Source: UBA4802 sp964509195 | Lineage (GTDB): Bacteria > Spirochaetota > UBA4802 > UB4802 | DNA: 64,000 bases | Direction of reading: 5' to 3' | NCBI GenBank assembly: GCA_964509195.1 | Contig: CAZDWJ010000006.1 | Span: 62,001 to 126,000, forward strand | Notes under the pieces: generated by a model | Told to the model about the DNA's origin: nothing | Database searches by the model: none | The model's input: only the letters and a program-made list of their open reading frames with translations | Part shown: positions 17,329-26,524 of the stretch, in pieces | Layout: each line of letters begins with the position of its first letter | Position numbering within the stretch: position 1 is the first letter of the stretch | Made by a program: the position numbers and the translations under genes

Positions 17329-18429
17329 TCACTGCAAGTGTTGGTGATTGGTAATTAATGACTTTGCATTAATAGCCTTGAATAAGGCTATGCGCTCTTC
17401 ATCCGCAGGATGGGTTGAAAGCAATGATGGTATATTGTCGGGGGTTTTTTGCTGCAGACGTTTGTACAGGTTTACAAAATGTGTACCACTTATATGATGT
17501 TTTTTACAATATTCAACCGCATACAAATCAGCCTGACGTTCAAATTCACGCGAATAGCCATTATGGATAAGTAAAAGTGGGAGCCCTATCGTTGTGGTTG
17601 ATACAACATCGCCTGCGATAGCGATTACTATCACCAGCAATCCCGAATTAAGCAATATATTGCGAACACCGTGGCGGTACACTACATGTGCGGTCTCATG
17701 GGCAAGGATTACGAAAAGCTCGTGTTTATGGTGAAGTAAATTTACAAAGTCATCCGTAATTATGATGGTCCCGTCAGGCAGGGCAAACGTATTTGCTCCA
17801 ATGAAACTGCTGTGCCTTAAAATTAATTTAAAAGTATAATCTTTTTTTTGAGGTATGGTTTTAATAAATTCTTTAAATTGTGAATTAATAGCATTTTTTT
17901 GGTTTTGAGAAAGTTGTGTTTTTGTAAAAAATTGATTATCAAGATATTCGATAGTTGTTTCAGAAATACGTTGAATGGTGCTTGATGGGATAGAAAAAGC
18001 AATATGCGTTACAGTAGCTGGAAAAAGAAATTTAATGAATACAAAAGCAATAATAGTGGTAACTGCAATGAGGCTTAATATGGCTACAATATGGGACTCA
18101 AGATAATAAAGCACAGATGCAATACTGACTTTGTGCTTTGGAAAAATTTTTGCAATCATTGCATCCACAGCATCATTGTCAAATGTTGTAAACATCTCAC
18201 CATCGGGTAACAAAATCTCACGTTGAATGTGCGCCACCCGTGGTGAAATTTTAAGTGAGGAAATAGTAAGTTTTCTTGTGACACCAGTTTCTGTTTCTAT
18301 GATGATGTCTCCATTGTCAAAATGCTGTAAAGTAGCTTTGTGCGGAGTGCTGCTACCTTTACTGTATAGTATTCCTTTAATCTTAGAATCCAATATCAAG
18401 GTCAAGAAATCCTCCCAATTCTTCAGCAA
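17329..18429 (-). CDS. M48-family membrane zinc metalloprotease
   Basis: A 366-residue protease with a beta-rich N-terminal part (about 1-100), a membrane segment at about 112-136, and an M48 domain with HETAH at 244-248 and the downstream glutamate ligand in EFERQAD. A further hydrophobic stretch (LLVIVIAIAGDVV) follows the active site. M48 proteases degrade misfolded membrane or periplasmic proteins. The ATG at 18429 gives a 47-base overlap with the DUF898 gene; a GGAGG within the frame better serves a TTG at 18405, so the true start may be there. The DUF898-M48 pairing is recurrent in bacteria. Confidence 0.85.
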   Translation of the reverse strand: MLKNWEDFLTLILDSKIKGILYSKGSSTPHKATLQHFDNGDIIIETETGVTRKLTISSLKISPRVAHIQREILLPDGEMFTTFDNDAVDAMIAKIFPKHKVSIASVLYYLESHIVAILSLIAVTTIIAFVFIKFLFPATVTHIAFSIPSSTIQRISETTIEYLDNQFFTKTQLSQNQKNAINSQFKEFIKTIPQKKDYTFKLILRHSSFIGANTFALPDGTIIITDDFVNLLHHKHELFVILAHETAHVVYRHGVRNILLNSGLLVIVIAIAGDVVSTTTIGLPLLLIHNGYSREFERQADLYAVEYCKKHHISGTHFVNLYKRLQQKTPDNIPSLLSTHPADEERIALFKAINAKSLITNHQHLQ

Positions 18430-19465
18430 ATGATTTCACCTCTTTTTCATCCATACTGGTGATTTCATCAAGGTTGTCATTCAGTATAATGGAGATAGAA
18501 GAATAAAAGTACTTATTGTAGCGTATGCGCGCCCATGGTATTGCCAATCCTAAAGAGAACACTATTGCAATGCTATTAGTTAGAAATATAACAATGAATT
18601 TCAAGTAATCCATTGAGCATTGTAGTTGTGACTTGCTGCAGTAAATGTTGGAGATGACATTGTTCAAAATAAAAATTTTATAAAAGGCTGAGCCTATGGT
18701 AATTAATAAGAGTATCAATAAATAGCCCCCCACCATTACCCCAATTAGGAAAACATCAAATCCTGCATGAGCGTTTGTATTTTTTTCAAAAATTTTAACT
18801 ATTCCTGATAAGTCAAATATGGAAATAATTCCAAATAATAAACCAGCTAATACTGTGGTTAATAAAGTTGCAGCAATAAAAGCAATGTAAAATGTTGATG
18901 GCGTTCCTTTATACTTTACAGGAAGTGTACCAAAATGATAATTGTTGATTATATATTCCTTTTGTTTATAGTATATATAAGGGATAATAATGCCTAACGT
19001 CAAAGGGACCAGGATATACAGGAGCATAAAATATTTAAAAGCATCTACATAATCCCCTTTAAAAAGAAAAGGGATGTTTCGATAGCGAGTATATTTGCCC
19101 CTGAATCGCAGGCTGTTAACAATAACCCATGGAATAATTGGCAATAGTGAAAGTGTGAGGATAACATTTAATGTTGGAAAATATTGGCTTGATAAAGTAT
19201 AAATAATAAAAAATACTAATGCCAGCAATCTTCCTTTTAAGATATTAACAGGCATGGCCGTGTATGAAAAAGGCTCATTTTCCAGATATATATTTCCGTA
19301 TACATATCTATTGGTGCGGACTTTTGCCCATGCTGAATATATCCCAAGAGTTAATATAGTAAGCAGCCCATTCACAATCCATATCTTGAAATATTCTGTT
19401 GCTTTCCCAGTAAATTGAAAGGGCACAATTCTGCTGTTTGCGATATGTTGTTCAGTTGATTCCAA
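18383..19465 (-). CDS. YjgN/DUF898-family multi-pass membrane protein
   Basis: A 360-residue protein with the DUF898 hallmarks: FQFTGKATEYFKIWIVNGLL, LTLGIYSAWAKVRTNRYVYGN, RYRNIPFLF, and a later repeat YLKFIVIF, LAIPWARIRYNKYFYSS. Multiple membrane helices are evident. The start is TTG at 19465 behind GGAGGTAG; no ATG fits. Its 3' end overlaps the M48 protease gene, so the two act together, though the mechanism is unknown for the family. Confidence 0.85.
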   Translation of the reverse strand: MESTEQHIANSRIVPFQFTGKATEYFKIWIVNGLLTILTLGIYSAWAKVRTNRYVYGNIYLENEPFSYTAMPVNILKGRLLALVFFIIYTLSSQYFPTLNVILTLSLLPIIPWVIVNSLRFRGKYTRYRNIPFLFKGDYVDAFKYFMLLYILVPLTLGIIIPYIYYKQKEYIINNYHFGTLPVKYKGTPSTFYIAFIAATLLTTVLAGLLFGIISIFDLSGIVKIFEKNTNAHAGFDVFLIGVMVGGYLLILLLITIGSAFYKIFILNNVISNIYCSKSQLQCSMDYLKFIVIFLTNSIAIVFSLGLAIPWARIRYNKYFYSSISIILNDNLDEITSMDEKEVKSFAEELGGFLDLDIGF

Positions 19466-19751
19466 AAGACTACCTCCAGAAGTAAAATGTAAAATTTAAC
19501 CTCACTCACGGAAGTTCATAGTAAAGGGACATTATAATATTTCTCAAGTTCAAGGAAGTCAAGACATAAATACTGATTGATGCTTCAGGTACAAATGAAA
19601 ACTGGTTGACAATATACAACCGTTTTACTCAATAATCAAATTCATGCGTAAGTATTCTTATTATTATTCTATGAGTTCTCCATTGTCACGGTTAGCGGCC
19701 AACCAAAGGTAATGAAAATATTTATAATTATTACTATAAGAGGTAGCTCAT
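19466..19751. other. Divergent promoter region
   Basis: About 286 bases between the DUF898 and psd genes. A TTGACA at 19606-19611 lies in the psd direction but lacks a good -10. No RNA gene or repeat is recognised. Confidence 0.35.
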
Positions 19752-20591
19752 TTGAAAATATCGCTTAAAATAATTATATTTAAAATTCTTCCTACACGCC
19801 TTTTATCGCGTTTTTTTGGCTATTGTGTACGTATACCACTACCAGCTTTTTTAATGAATAAGCTTATAGTCTGGTACAGCAAAAAGTTTAATGTGGCACT
19901 TGATGAGGCGTTTTTACCGCCTGGTGGTTTTAAAAACTTTGATGAATTTTTTACACGAAATCTCAAAAGAGGGATGCGTACGGTTGACCCTCATCCTCTA
20001 TCTATAGTTTCACCGGTTGATGCTGTGGTGAGTGCGTATGGCAACATAAATGCCGGACAACTGATACAGGCAAAAGGCATTACGTATGATGTAGGCTCGC
20101 TTTTGCCAGGCCAGTTCCAGAGCCGGTTTGTGGGTGGATCATTCATCACGCTGTATCTTTCTCCAGGTGACTATCACCGAATCCACTCACCGGTAAGTGG
20201 CAAAATTATTGGCTATCAGTATGATCCCGGAAAACTTTATACCGTGCAGGACTGGCTGGTAAAATTATTACCGGGGCTTTTTGCTGTCAATGAGCGTATC
20301 ACATCGTTTATCAAGACGGCTTTTGGACTGGTTGCCGTGTGCAAAGTGGGGGCAATGAATGTAGGAAAGATTACTTTAAGTTATAAACAGGAACATACCA
20401 ACAAGTGCTGCGCAAAGCCATATGTATGCAGGTTTGATGAAGGTAATCTTCTGGAAGTTTCAAAAGGTGATGAACTTGGCATTTTTCATTTAGGCTCCAC
20501 CGTCATTGTGGTAACTGAAAAACCTGTGCTGTTTGTACCCAACCTAGAAGGTGTAAAGGTAAAAATGGGGCAGGGTATTGGTTATTTTTGA
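19752..20591 (+). CDS. psd: Phosphatidylserine decarboxylase proenzyme
   Basis: Makes phosphatidylethanolamine from phosphatidylserine at the inner membrane. The 279 residues include the family segments SPVDAVVSAYG, LSPGDYHRIHSP (histidine of the catalytic triad) and the self-cleavage site LGST, where Ser249 becomes the pyruvoyl group. Length matches the type I bacterial enzyme. The start is a TTG preceded by AAGAGG; the next in-frame ATG is far inside the conserved region. No phosphatidylserine synthase gene lies adjacent. Confidence 0.93.
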   Translation: MKISLKIIIFKILPTRLLSRFFGYCVRIPLPAFLMNKLIVWYSKKFNVALDEAFLPPGGFKNFDEFFTRNLKRGMRTVDPHPLSIVSPVDAVVSAYGNINAGQLIQAKGITYDVGSLLPGQFQSRFVGGSFITLYLSPGDYHRIHSPVSGKIIGYQYDPGKLYTVQDWLVKLLPGLFAVNERITSFIKTAFGLVAVCKVGAMNVGKITLSYKQEHTNKCCAKPYVCRFDEGNLLEVSKGDELGIFHLGSTVIVVTEKPVLFVPNLEGVKVKMGQGIGYF

Positions 20592-20784
20592 TTTGCGGCT
20601 ATTTTGCAATAGATAGATAAAATAGAAAATTCTACTTTTACCTTAAAATTCGTTGCTCCAACCCACTACAAAATTTCCTTGCTATTTTATCATTTGTTCA
20701 GTATTTTTATGTAAGGGATCATGCATAATACAAAAGCCTTGAATTGTATTTTTGGCGATAGCTCTTGGATAAAAGGAGGCCATT

Positions 20785-21498
20785 ATGAAAGATGTAGCCG
20801 TGAAAGAAAGTGCAATATTCAAACAGATTGAACATTGGCGGCGACAGAAACAGGTGGCCGAAGACAGGGAAAAGGCGAATACACTGCCCTTTATTACCAT
20901 CTCACGTGAATACGGCTGTGGTGGATTTGATATTGCTGTTAAGGTGGCAGATATATTGAATAAGGAGTATCATGCCACACCAATATGGGGAGCATACGAT
21001 AAACAGATACTGGATAAAATTACTTCTGATTTAGGATTAACACAGGAGCTTACTGATACTCTAACCAATACTGCGCGAAGTAAGATGACAGATCTTTTCC
21101 AGACCACATTTAGCAAGTTTCCACCTCAGGTTGCAGTGTACCGTAAGTTAGCGGAGGTGGTGAGGACATTAGCAATTAATGGGCACGTGGTAATAGTGGG
21201 GAGGGCAGGCAATGTTATTACCCGTGGCATGCCGTATGGATTACATGTGCGTATTGTTGCACCAATGAGTTACAAGGTAAAGAGGATAGCAGCAAAACTA
21301 AAAGTTTCACAAACCGAAGCGCGGGAGATAATTGAACAGAAGGAAATTGAAAGAGAAAGCTTTATTAAAAATTTCCTTAAATTTGATCCTGAAGACCCGC
21401 ATAATTATGACATTGTAATAAATAATGAAAATTTTGCGCTAGATGAAGCAGCGCGCTTAATAATTGATGCTATGAAGCGAAAAGGGATATTTTCATAA
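20785..21498 (+). CDS. Cytidylate kinase-like family protein
   Basis: A 237-residue protein of the cytidylate kinase-like family (PF13189). It has a P-loop-like ISREYGCGGFDIA near residues 38-50, VIVGRAGNVITRG in the central region, and HVRIVAPMSYKVKRIA with a downstream arginine-rich lid. The family phosphorylates small substrates, but the specific one is usually unknown. AAGGAGG at 20773-20779 gives a confident start. A copy of the iterated GCGATAG word lies 24 bases before the start (20755-20761). Confidence 0.85.
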   Translation: MKDVAVKESAIFKQIEHWRRQKQVAEDREKANTLPFITISREYGCGGFDIAVKVADILNKEYHATPIWGAYDKQILDKITSDLGLTQELTDTLTNTARSKMTDLFQTTFSKFPPQVAVYRKLAEVVRTLAINGHVVIVGRAGNVITRGMPYGLHVRIVAPMSYKVKRIAAKLKVSQTEAREIIEQKEIERESFIKNFLKFDPEDPHNYDIVINNENFALDEAARLIIDAMKRKGIFS

Positions 21499-21509
21499 TT
21501 ATTGCTGGT

Positions 21510-21980
21510 ATGCTCACATTTAATTGTAACGATACGGCAATCATTTATAATCCGGAAAAGGTTGCATTACTTTGCGTCACCAATCCTGAGGGCAAAAAAC
21601 TGTGGGTTAAAAAACTCTCAGAACCAGTGGCTATTCAGAATGTGCTGTGTGATGATCATTTTTACTATATTGCCTGCAGAACAAGTGATGCTGAAGGTAT
21701 GTTTTTGACAGTAGCAAGGGGTAATGGCTCAACAGCGTGGTTTATCCCGGGGCGAACGTTTTTAGAGGTTTTATACAATGGATTCCTGTATCTTATTTTT
21801 GTGGATAAGGACGATAGATATTTTTTGATTAAAGTAGAACGTGAAGAAGGCACCAAACTGTGGCATCACCAGATAGATAGTGACCTCTATTACTATCATT
21901 TCAAAGAAGACGGGATTTTGCTCCATTACGCTTCGGGAAGAAAAGAAATGATTACGTATGATGGTCATTGTATTTCATAA
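21510..21980 (+). CDS. Hypothetical protein with propeller-like repeats
   Basis: A 156-residue protein starting 11 bases after the kinase gene, probably the same transcript. It contains repeated blade-like units ending in GKKLWVKKL, GSTAWFIPG and GTKLWHHQI, typical of PQQ-type beta-propeller blades, but far too few for a closed propeller. No signal peptide. Function not recognised. Confidence 0.65.
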   Translation: MLTFNCNDTAIIYNPEKVALLCVTNPEGKKLWVKKLSEPVAIQNVLCDDHFYYIACRTSDAEGMFLTVARGNGSTAWFIPGRTFLEVLYNGFLYLIFVDKDDRYFLIKVEREEGTKLWHHQIDSDLYYYHFKEDGILLHYASGRKEMITYDGHCIS

Positions 21981-22345
21981 AATAGGTTGCTCTAAAGATG
22001 CAATAAGAGTGTGGCGATAGTTACTTAAACAATGAAAGACGGTTGCAGTAATATAACCGGGATTGTCGAATCATTTCTTTTGCTATTTACTTAGCAGTGC
22101 GTGTTTAATATAGTACTACAAAATGCAATAGGAAGAGTATCAAAAAGAGAACATCGCATAATCATATGTTTTAAAAAATTTACTTAGATACTGCTTTTGT
22201 AGGATAGTGAGGAGTAAGAAAAATAAATTCTATCACGGTAACTATCGCCCCAAAACTAATTAGTGAAACTCTAAAAGAAAATGTATATTTTACCGATAGG
22301 TATAGATAGATGCTAATTGCACACTAATACGCACGAGGTTTTGCT
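21981..22345. other. Intergenic region carrying two opposed copies of the iterated word
   Basis: 365 bases without a supported gene. GGCGATAGTTAC at 22013-22024 and its exact complement GTAACTATCGCC at 22238-22249 form a 12-bp inverted pair about 210 bases apart. They match the window-wide motif, so they need not be element ends. Nothing else is recognised. Confidence 0.5.
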
Positions 22346-23200
22346 ATGAAAACGATGAGTGTACCAACTGAAGCAGCCAGTATATATAACCAGGCGCTAG
22401 CACTGTCCAACCAGGGAAATTATGTACAGGCAATTGAAACATATATGCGGGCGGTTGAGGTGTTCCCGCAGTTTATTGAAGCATACAATAATATTGGTGA
22501 AATATATTCGCGCATGGGAAACAGTGAAAAAGCCATACAGGTATATGTAAAGGCGCTCTCAATAAAAAAGAACCACAGGGTGTTGCTTAATTTAGGTGTT
22601 GAATATTACAACGCGGGCGATTATAAAAAGGCTCTTGAGTATTTTCATGAATCGCTGCAGCTTAAAAGCGATTTTATAGAAGGCAACTTTTATACGGGGA
22701 TGGCCTATTTTAATCTGAAAGATTTTACAAATGCACTGCGTTACTTTGAAGCAACAGTAGCTCTTGACAATGTTCACCTTAAGGCAAATTATCTTTTAGC
22801 ATATATTCATTATGAAAACAAAGACTATAAGAAGGTTATTGAGTGTTTAAACCGCATCGCGCATGTTGCCGATGACAAGATGTTTTTAAACAGATACTAT
22901 GGTTTCTGCTATTACCATCTTGGTGATTTCAAAAAGGCAATAAAGTATCTGACTACGGCGCTCACCAGCAGCCCAAAATATGCACAGTTCAAAGCGTATT
23001 TACAAAGCTTAACGTATGAAAATAAACTTAAAGAAGTGGGCGATATTGATGCAAAAATTAAAGAATTAGAACAAAAGATAATGAAAGAGAAACCTAATCT
23101 TACAGAATATACCCGACTCAGTATGCTCTATATATTTAAAGGCCAGTATAAAAAAGCTGAGGACCTGCTGGTGGGCGTTAAGGCTAAAATGGCACGATAA
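22346..23200 (+). CDS. Cytoplasmic TPR-repeat protein
   Basis: A 284-residue protein built almost entirely of 34-residue TPR units: ASIYNQALALSNQGNYVQAIETY, AYNNIGEIYSRMGNSEKAIQVY, LLNLGVEYYNAGDYKKALEYF, and so on for about seven repeats. There is no signal peptide or membrane segment. It is likely a protein-interaction scaffold; the partner is unknown. GAGGT precedes the ATG. A strong intrinsic terminator follows within 40 bases, so the gene ends its transcript. Confidence 0.88.
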   Translation: MKTMSVPTEAASIYNQALALSNQGNYVQAIETYMRAVEVFPQFIEAYNNIGEIYSRMGNSEKAIQVYVKALSIKKNHRVLLNLGVEYYNAGDYKKALEYFHESLQLKSDFIEGNFYTGMAYFNLKDFTNALRYFEATVALDNVHLKANYLLAYIHYENKDYKKVIECLNRIAHVADDKMFLNRYYGFCYYHLGDFKKAIKYLTTALTSSPKYAQFKAYLQSLTYENKLKEVGDIDAKIKELEQKIMKEKPNLTEYTRLSMLYIFKGQYKKAEDLLVGVKAKMAR

Positions 23201-23203
23201 TAA

Positions 23204-23240
23204 CAAAAACCCACAGAGCTTTCTGTGGGTTTTTATTGTT
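23204..23240 (+). terminator. Rho-independent terminator of the TPR gene
   Basis: CCCACAGA pairs with TCTGTGGG around a GCTT loop, extended by A-run/T-run pairing and followed by TTTTTATTGTT. It lies directly after the stop codon at 23200. Confidence 0.9.
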
Positions 23241-23353
23241 TTATCGCATGATAAAAGGATTGTCTCAAGATTTGCGCAAATACACATTACCTTTTGCTCA
23301 GATAAAGCTTTTACTATGAAATATGGCAAAGAGTAATATACGCACTATATCTT

Positions 23354-23839
23354 TTAACAGCTGCAGCCGTCGTGGTATCCACCACACGAATCGCAACCAC
23401 CGCTGTACTCAGGGCTATCGCTTATATTTACCACTTTGACATGGAAATGAAGCGTTTTGCCTGCAAGCGGATGATTCATATCAACAACAACCTCATCATC
23501 TGTTATCTCCTTAATAACTGCAGGAATTTGCGCACCATTGTCCATCTGCAAGCCTATTGTCATCCCTATTTCGGGCTTAAACTGCTGCTTAACTTCTTCC
23601 AGTGGAAATGCGTATAACAGATTTTCGTCATAATCCCCGTAACCGTCTTCAGGAGAAATGACTATATCTTTTTCTTCGTCAAGCTTCATGCCTAACACTG
23701 CTCTGTCCAAACCGGGAATGACCATGCCTGCCCCGGCCTGAAACTCAAAAGGTGCACCATCAAGACTTGAATCAAATATCTGACCGTCATCAAACTTTCC
23801 GGTGTAATGAATGGCGACATATTTACCTTCTGTTACCAT
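23354..23839 (-). CDS. slyD: SlyD-like FKBP-type peptidyl-prolyl isomerase
   Basis: A 161-residue SlyD-type protein. The FKBP part is VAIHYTGKFDDGQIFDSS with GMVIPGLDRAVLGMK, followed by the insert-in-flap chaperone domain (about 70-125) and FKBP closing segment MNHPLAGKTLHFHVKV. The tail GGCDSCGGYHDGCSC is a cysteine/histidine metal-binding extension, as in nickel-handling SlyD proteins. It catalyses prolyl isomerisation and has chaperone activity in the cytoplasm. AAGGAG precedes the ATG at 23839. Confidence 0.92.
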   Translation of the reverse strand: MVTEGKYVAIHYTGKFDDGQIFDSSLDGAPFEFQAGAGMVIPGLDRAVLGMKLDEEKDIVISPEDGYGDYDENLLYAFPLEEVKQQFKPEIGMTIGLQMDNGAQIPAVIKEITDDEVVVDMNHPLAGKTLHFHVKVVNISDSPEYSGGCDSCGGYHDGCSC

Positions 23840-24072
23840 AAAAACTCCTTACATATTTTAATTGATAATTGCTGTAATTTTTGTATGTTAATGCGATAAT
23901 CCTGTAGGTTGGTTACTTTAGGCAGGTGATTACAGCATTACATGCTAACAAAAATATTTGTAAAACAGCAATTATGTACTACCAGAATAAGATACTCTAT
24001 GAATGTGTCAATATCAATATTTTTTTATGAAAAATTCATTATTATGGTGGGCCAAAGTTACTTAAAAATATA

Positions 24073-24101
24073 TTGACATATATACAATAACATTTTATAA
24101 T
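24073..24101 (+). promoter_or_regulatory. Consensus sigma-70 promoter
   Basis: TTGACA (24073-24078) and TATAAT (24096-24101) are separated by exactly 17 bases, a perfect housekeeping promoter 21 bases before the oxidoreductase start codon. It implies strong, basal expression unless repressed. Confidence 0.8.
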
Positions 24102-24122
24102 GTGCAATAACTGGAGGATGCC

Positions 24123-25625
24123 ATGAAACAAATACATGTTGGTTTTATTGGATTGGGGCGCATTGCCGACCTTCATTTATTAGGATATAAAAACAACAAA
24201 TATGCAAAACTCTACGCAGTATGCGATATAAATAAAAAGCTCACGGAACAAAGGGCAAAACAATGGCGGGTACCTGTTACATACACCGATTATAATGATT
24301 TATTACATGACCCACGTATTGATGCTGTGGAAATTTTAACACCACATTCCCTTCACGAGCCGGTGGTTATTGCGGCGGCAAAGGCGGGAAAGCATATCGC
24401 CCTGCAAAAGCCCATGACCACCGATCTGGCCAGCGCGGACAGAATATTAAAAGCTGCCTCATCATCCGGAAAAATATTCCGCGTCACCGACAACTATGCC
24501 TTCTATCCACCAATACGCTTTGCGAAAAAAATCATCGAAAGCGGCGAGATTGGCAATCCCATCACCATTCGAATTAAATTCATCGGCGGGGGAAGCGGCG
24601 GCTGGTATGTGCCGCCAGAAGCCTGGCAGTGGCGCTTAAAAGAAAACACCGAAAGCGGCGGCATTCGCGGCTTTGATACCTTTGATCATGGACATCACCT
24701 CTGGACGACAGCGTGGTATCTCTGTGGTGAAGTAGCACGTGTTTCCGGATGGATTGACTCAATCGACGGCATCATTGACGCGCCGTCGGTGATGATATGG
24801 AAACATACCAATGGCGTGTACGGCTCTATTGAATTTGTGCATATGCCCGCGCTTACAATTCCTTCCAAATACTATGCCAACGATGAATGGATTGAGATAA
24901 GCGGCACACAGGGTATATGCGTTATACGCAGATGCACCGGAAAAATACAAAAAGGACCTGCCGTCAGCGTGTTTACCAGTAAGGGGTGGAAACACTATAA
25001 TGAAAAGTGTGACTGGGCACTTGGCTTTGTGGGTGCCACACAAAATTTTATTGCTGCAATCCGTGGCCAGGAAAAGCCAATGCTTTCAGGTGATGATGCG
25101 CGGGAAATCTTGCGTTTTTCGCTGGCAATACAGAAATCTGCAAAAGTGCGAAGAGAAGTGTATACAGAAGAGCTGGATAGCAACTTCCCATCAGTGTATT
25201 ACTATTTCAAACATCGCAAAGATATTAAGCAAGCGCGACCGTCAAAGAAAAGCCTGCTTGAGCGCATCGGTATTACACGCAACCTGTCAAAATATGCACC
25301 ACGGGCAAAGGAATTGACAGAGGAGTTTTTAAAGCGGTATAATCCTGATGCGGTGAAACAATGGACAGTAACTATCGCTCTGAATATTGAAAGTGACGAC
25401 AACACAAGGGGTTTTTGCTACAGTGTGATGATTAATAACGGCGTGTTAACTGCAAAAGAAGAAGAACCGCACAAGTGGGATATGAAGATAACGGTCTCTG
25501 CCGGTGTGTGGGCAGCGATTTTATTAAAGAAAAAGCGCATTGAGATGGCGTATCTGCAGGGGATGATTAAAATAGAAGGGAAAGCCGAAGAGGCGCTGAA
25601 GCTGCGCGCTGCGTTCGGAATATGA
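24123..25625 (+). CDS. Gfo/Idh/MocA oxidoreductase fused to an SCP2-like domain
   Basis: A 500-residue protein. Residues 1 to about 350 form a Gfo/Idh/MocA dehydrogenase: NAD(P)-binding GLGRIADLHLLGY, LQKPMTTD containing the conserved Lys-Pro, and the C-terminal fold with GGIRGFDTFDHGHHL. These enzymes oxidise or reduce sugars, inositols and related polyols. From about residue 400 on, sequence ending WAAILLKKKRIEMAYLQGMI, then IKIEGKAEEALKL, resembles an SCP2 sterol-carrier/lipid-binding fold. The fusion is uncommon. GGAGG precedes the ATG. It faces the IolD/BKACE operon and probably supplies its ketone substrate (inference). Confidence 0.85.
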   Translation: MKQIHVGFIGLGRIADLHLLGYKNNKYAKLYAVCDINKKLTEQRAKQWRVPVTYTDYNDLLHDPRIDAVEILTPHSLHEPVVIAAAKAGKHIALQKPMTTDLASADRILKAASSSGKIFRVTDNYAFYPPIRFAKKIIESGEIGNPITIRIKFIGGGSGGWYVPPEAWQWRLKENTESGGIRGFDTFDHGHHLWTTAWYLCGEVARVSGWIDSIDGIIDAPSVMIWKHTNGVYGSIEFVHMPALTIPSKYYANDEWIEISGTQGICVIRRCTGKIQKGPAVSVFTSKGWKHYNEKCDWALGFVGATQNFIAAIRGQEKPMLSGDDAREILRFSLAIQKSAKVRREVYTEELDSNFPSVYYYFKHRKDIKQARPSKKSLLERIGITRNLSKYAPRAKELTEEFLKRYNPDAVKQWTVTIALNIESDDNTRGFCYSVMINNGVLTAKEEEPHKWDMKITVSAGVWAAILLKKKRIEMAYLQGMIKIEGKAEEALKLRAAFGI

Positions 25626-25639
25626 AGTTAGAGTCAGTG

Positions 25640-25875
25640 CAGGTTCCGATGAAGTCGGAACGAAGCAATCTTAATTGAGGGAATATTGCTTCATCCCTTC
25701 GGGGTTCGCAATGACTGGAGGGAAGGATCGCTTTGCATCCCGATTGTATCGGGGTTCCTCGCAGTGACGGGTGAAATGCCATTCTTGCTCCGATAAAATC
25801 GGAGTATGAATCTTATGTTGGTACCATCATAATGAAGACAAGATCCTTCGGGCCTGCGCCCCTCAGGATGACATG
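25640..25875. repeat. Cluster of REP-like palindromic repeats
   Basis: Several short inverted repeats lie back to back: TTCCGATGAAGTCGGAA near 25645-25661, GAAGCAAT/ATTGCTTC arms near 25662 and 25685, the TCGGGGTTCGCAATGAC and ATCGGGGTTCCTCGCAGTGAC strings near 25697 and 25748, CCGATAAAATCGG near 25791, and CCTTCGGGCCTGCGCCCCTCAGG near 25845. These resemble families of intergenic repeats widespread in environmental bacteria. The last one abuts the ribosome binding site of the transporter remnant, which suggests the repeats took part in local rearrangement. Confidence 0.65.
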
Positions 25876-25884
25876 GAGGAAAGT

Positions 25885-26515
25885 ATGGCAACGCACACAG
25901 GTTTATCAATTAAAACAAAATTGGGCTATGGTGTTGGAGATTTTGGCGCCAATATGGTATTTCAGTCGGTGGTGCATGTTTGCAACTGCTGCCATAGCTA
26001 TCCCCTTGTGGGTTTTTATTTCAAATAAGATCGGCAAAAAACACGCGTTCAATATTGGCATGGGACTGCTTGCGGTTATTTTGATTGTACTTTTTTTTGT
26101 GAAGGAATTTAACTCTATTTATTTTACAGGGCTTTTTGTTGTTGCAGGAGTGGGTGTATCAACCGTATTCTTTAGTCCTTGGGCAATGATTCCCGATACC
26201 GTGGAATACTCACAGTGGAAAACAGGTATCAGAAGAGAAGGCATCATCTACGGATTTTTTTACTTCAGCCAGAAATTAGCTGCAGCATGTGCGGGCTTTA
26301 TTGCCGGCGTGGGGCTAACACTGTGTGGATATATTCAACCGAAATTCATAGATAACATATTAACTGCACAACTTCAGAGTGTTGATACCCTTGCCGGAAT
26401 AAAGATTCTTACCACGCTTATTCCACTGGCATTGATTATATGCGGCATTATTTTTATAAGCCTTTTTCCGATTGATGAGAAAATGCATAAGGAGCTGTTG
26501 CAGAAAATAGAATAA
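25885..26515 (+). pseudogene. GPH-family sugar/cation symporter, internally deleted and frameshifted
   Basis: From ATG 25885, behind TGGAGGA, the frame encodes MATHTGLSIKTKLGYGVGDF and GANMVFQ, the typical first residues of glycoside-pentoside-hexuronide (MelB-like) symporters. At about 25970-25980 homology jumps, in another frame, to MFATAAIAIPLWVFISNKIG and continues through the C-terminal half (PWAMIPDTVEYSQWKTG, IIYGFFYFSQKLAAACAGF) to 26515. Roughly 200 residues between the two are missing compared with a normal protein of about 450. The gene is therefore a deletion pseudogene. A full copy presumably imported the substrate of the neighbouring pathway. Confidence 0.82.
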
Positions 26516-26524
26516 TAGCGCTTA

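Noticed and set aside
22013..22249. 12-bp inverted repeats as ends of a small transposable element
   Set aside because: Both are copies of the window-wide GCGATAGTTAC word, no target duplication is visible, and the interior has no mobile-element feature.
25832..25884. Start of the transporter at ATG 25832 (MKTRSFGPAPLRM)
   Set aside because: These codons are the palindromic repeat; the ribosome binding site and family-like N-terminus belong to ATG 25885 in another frame.
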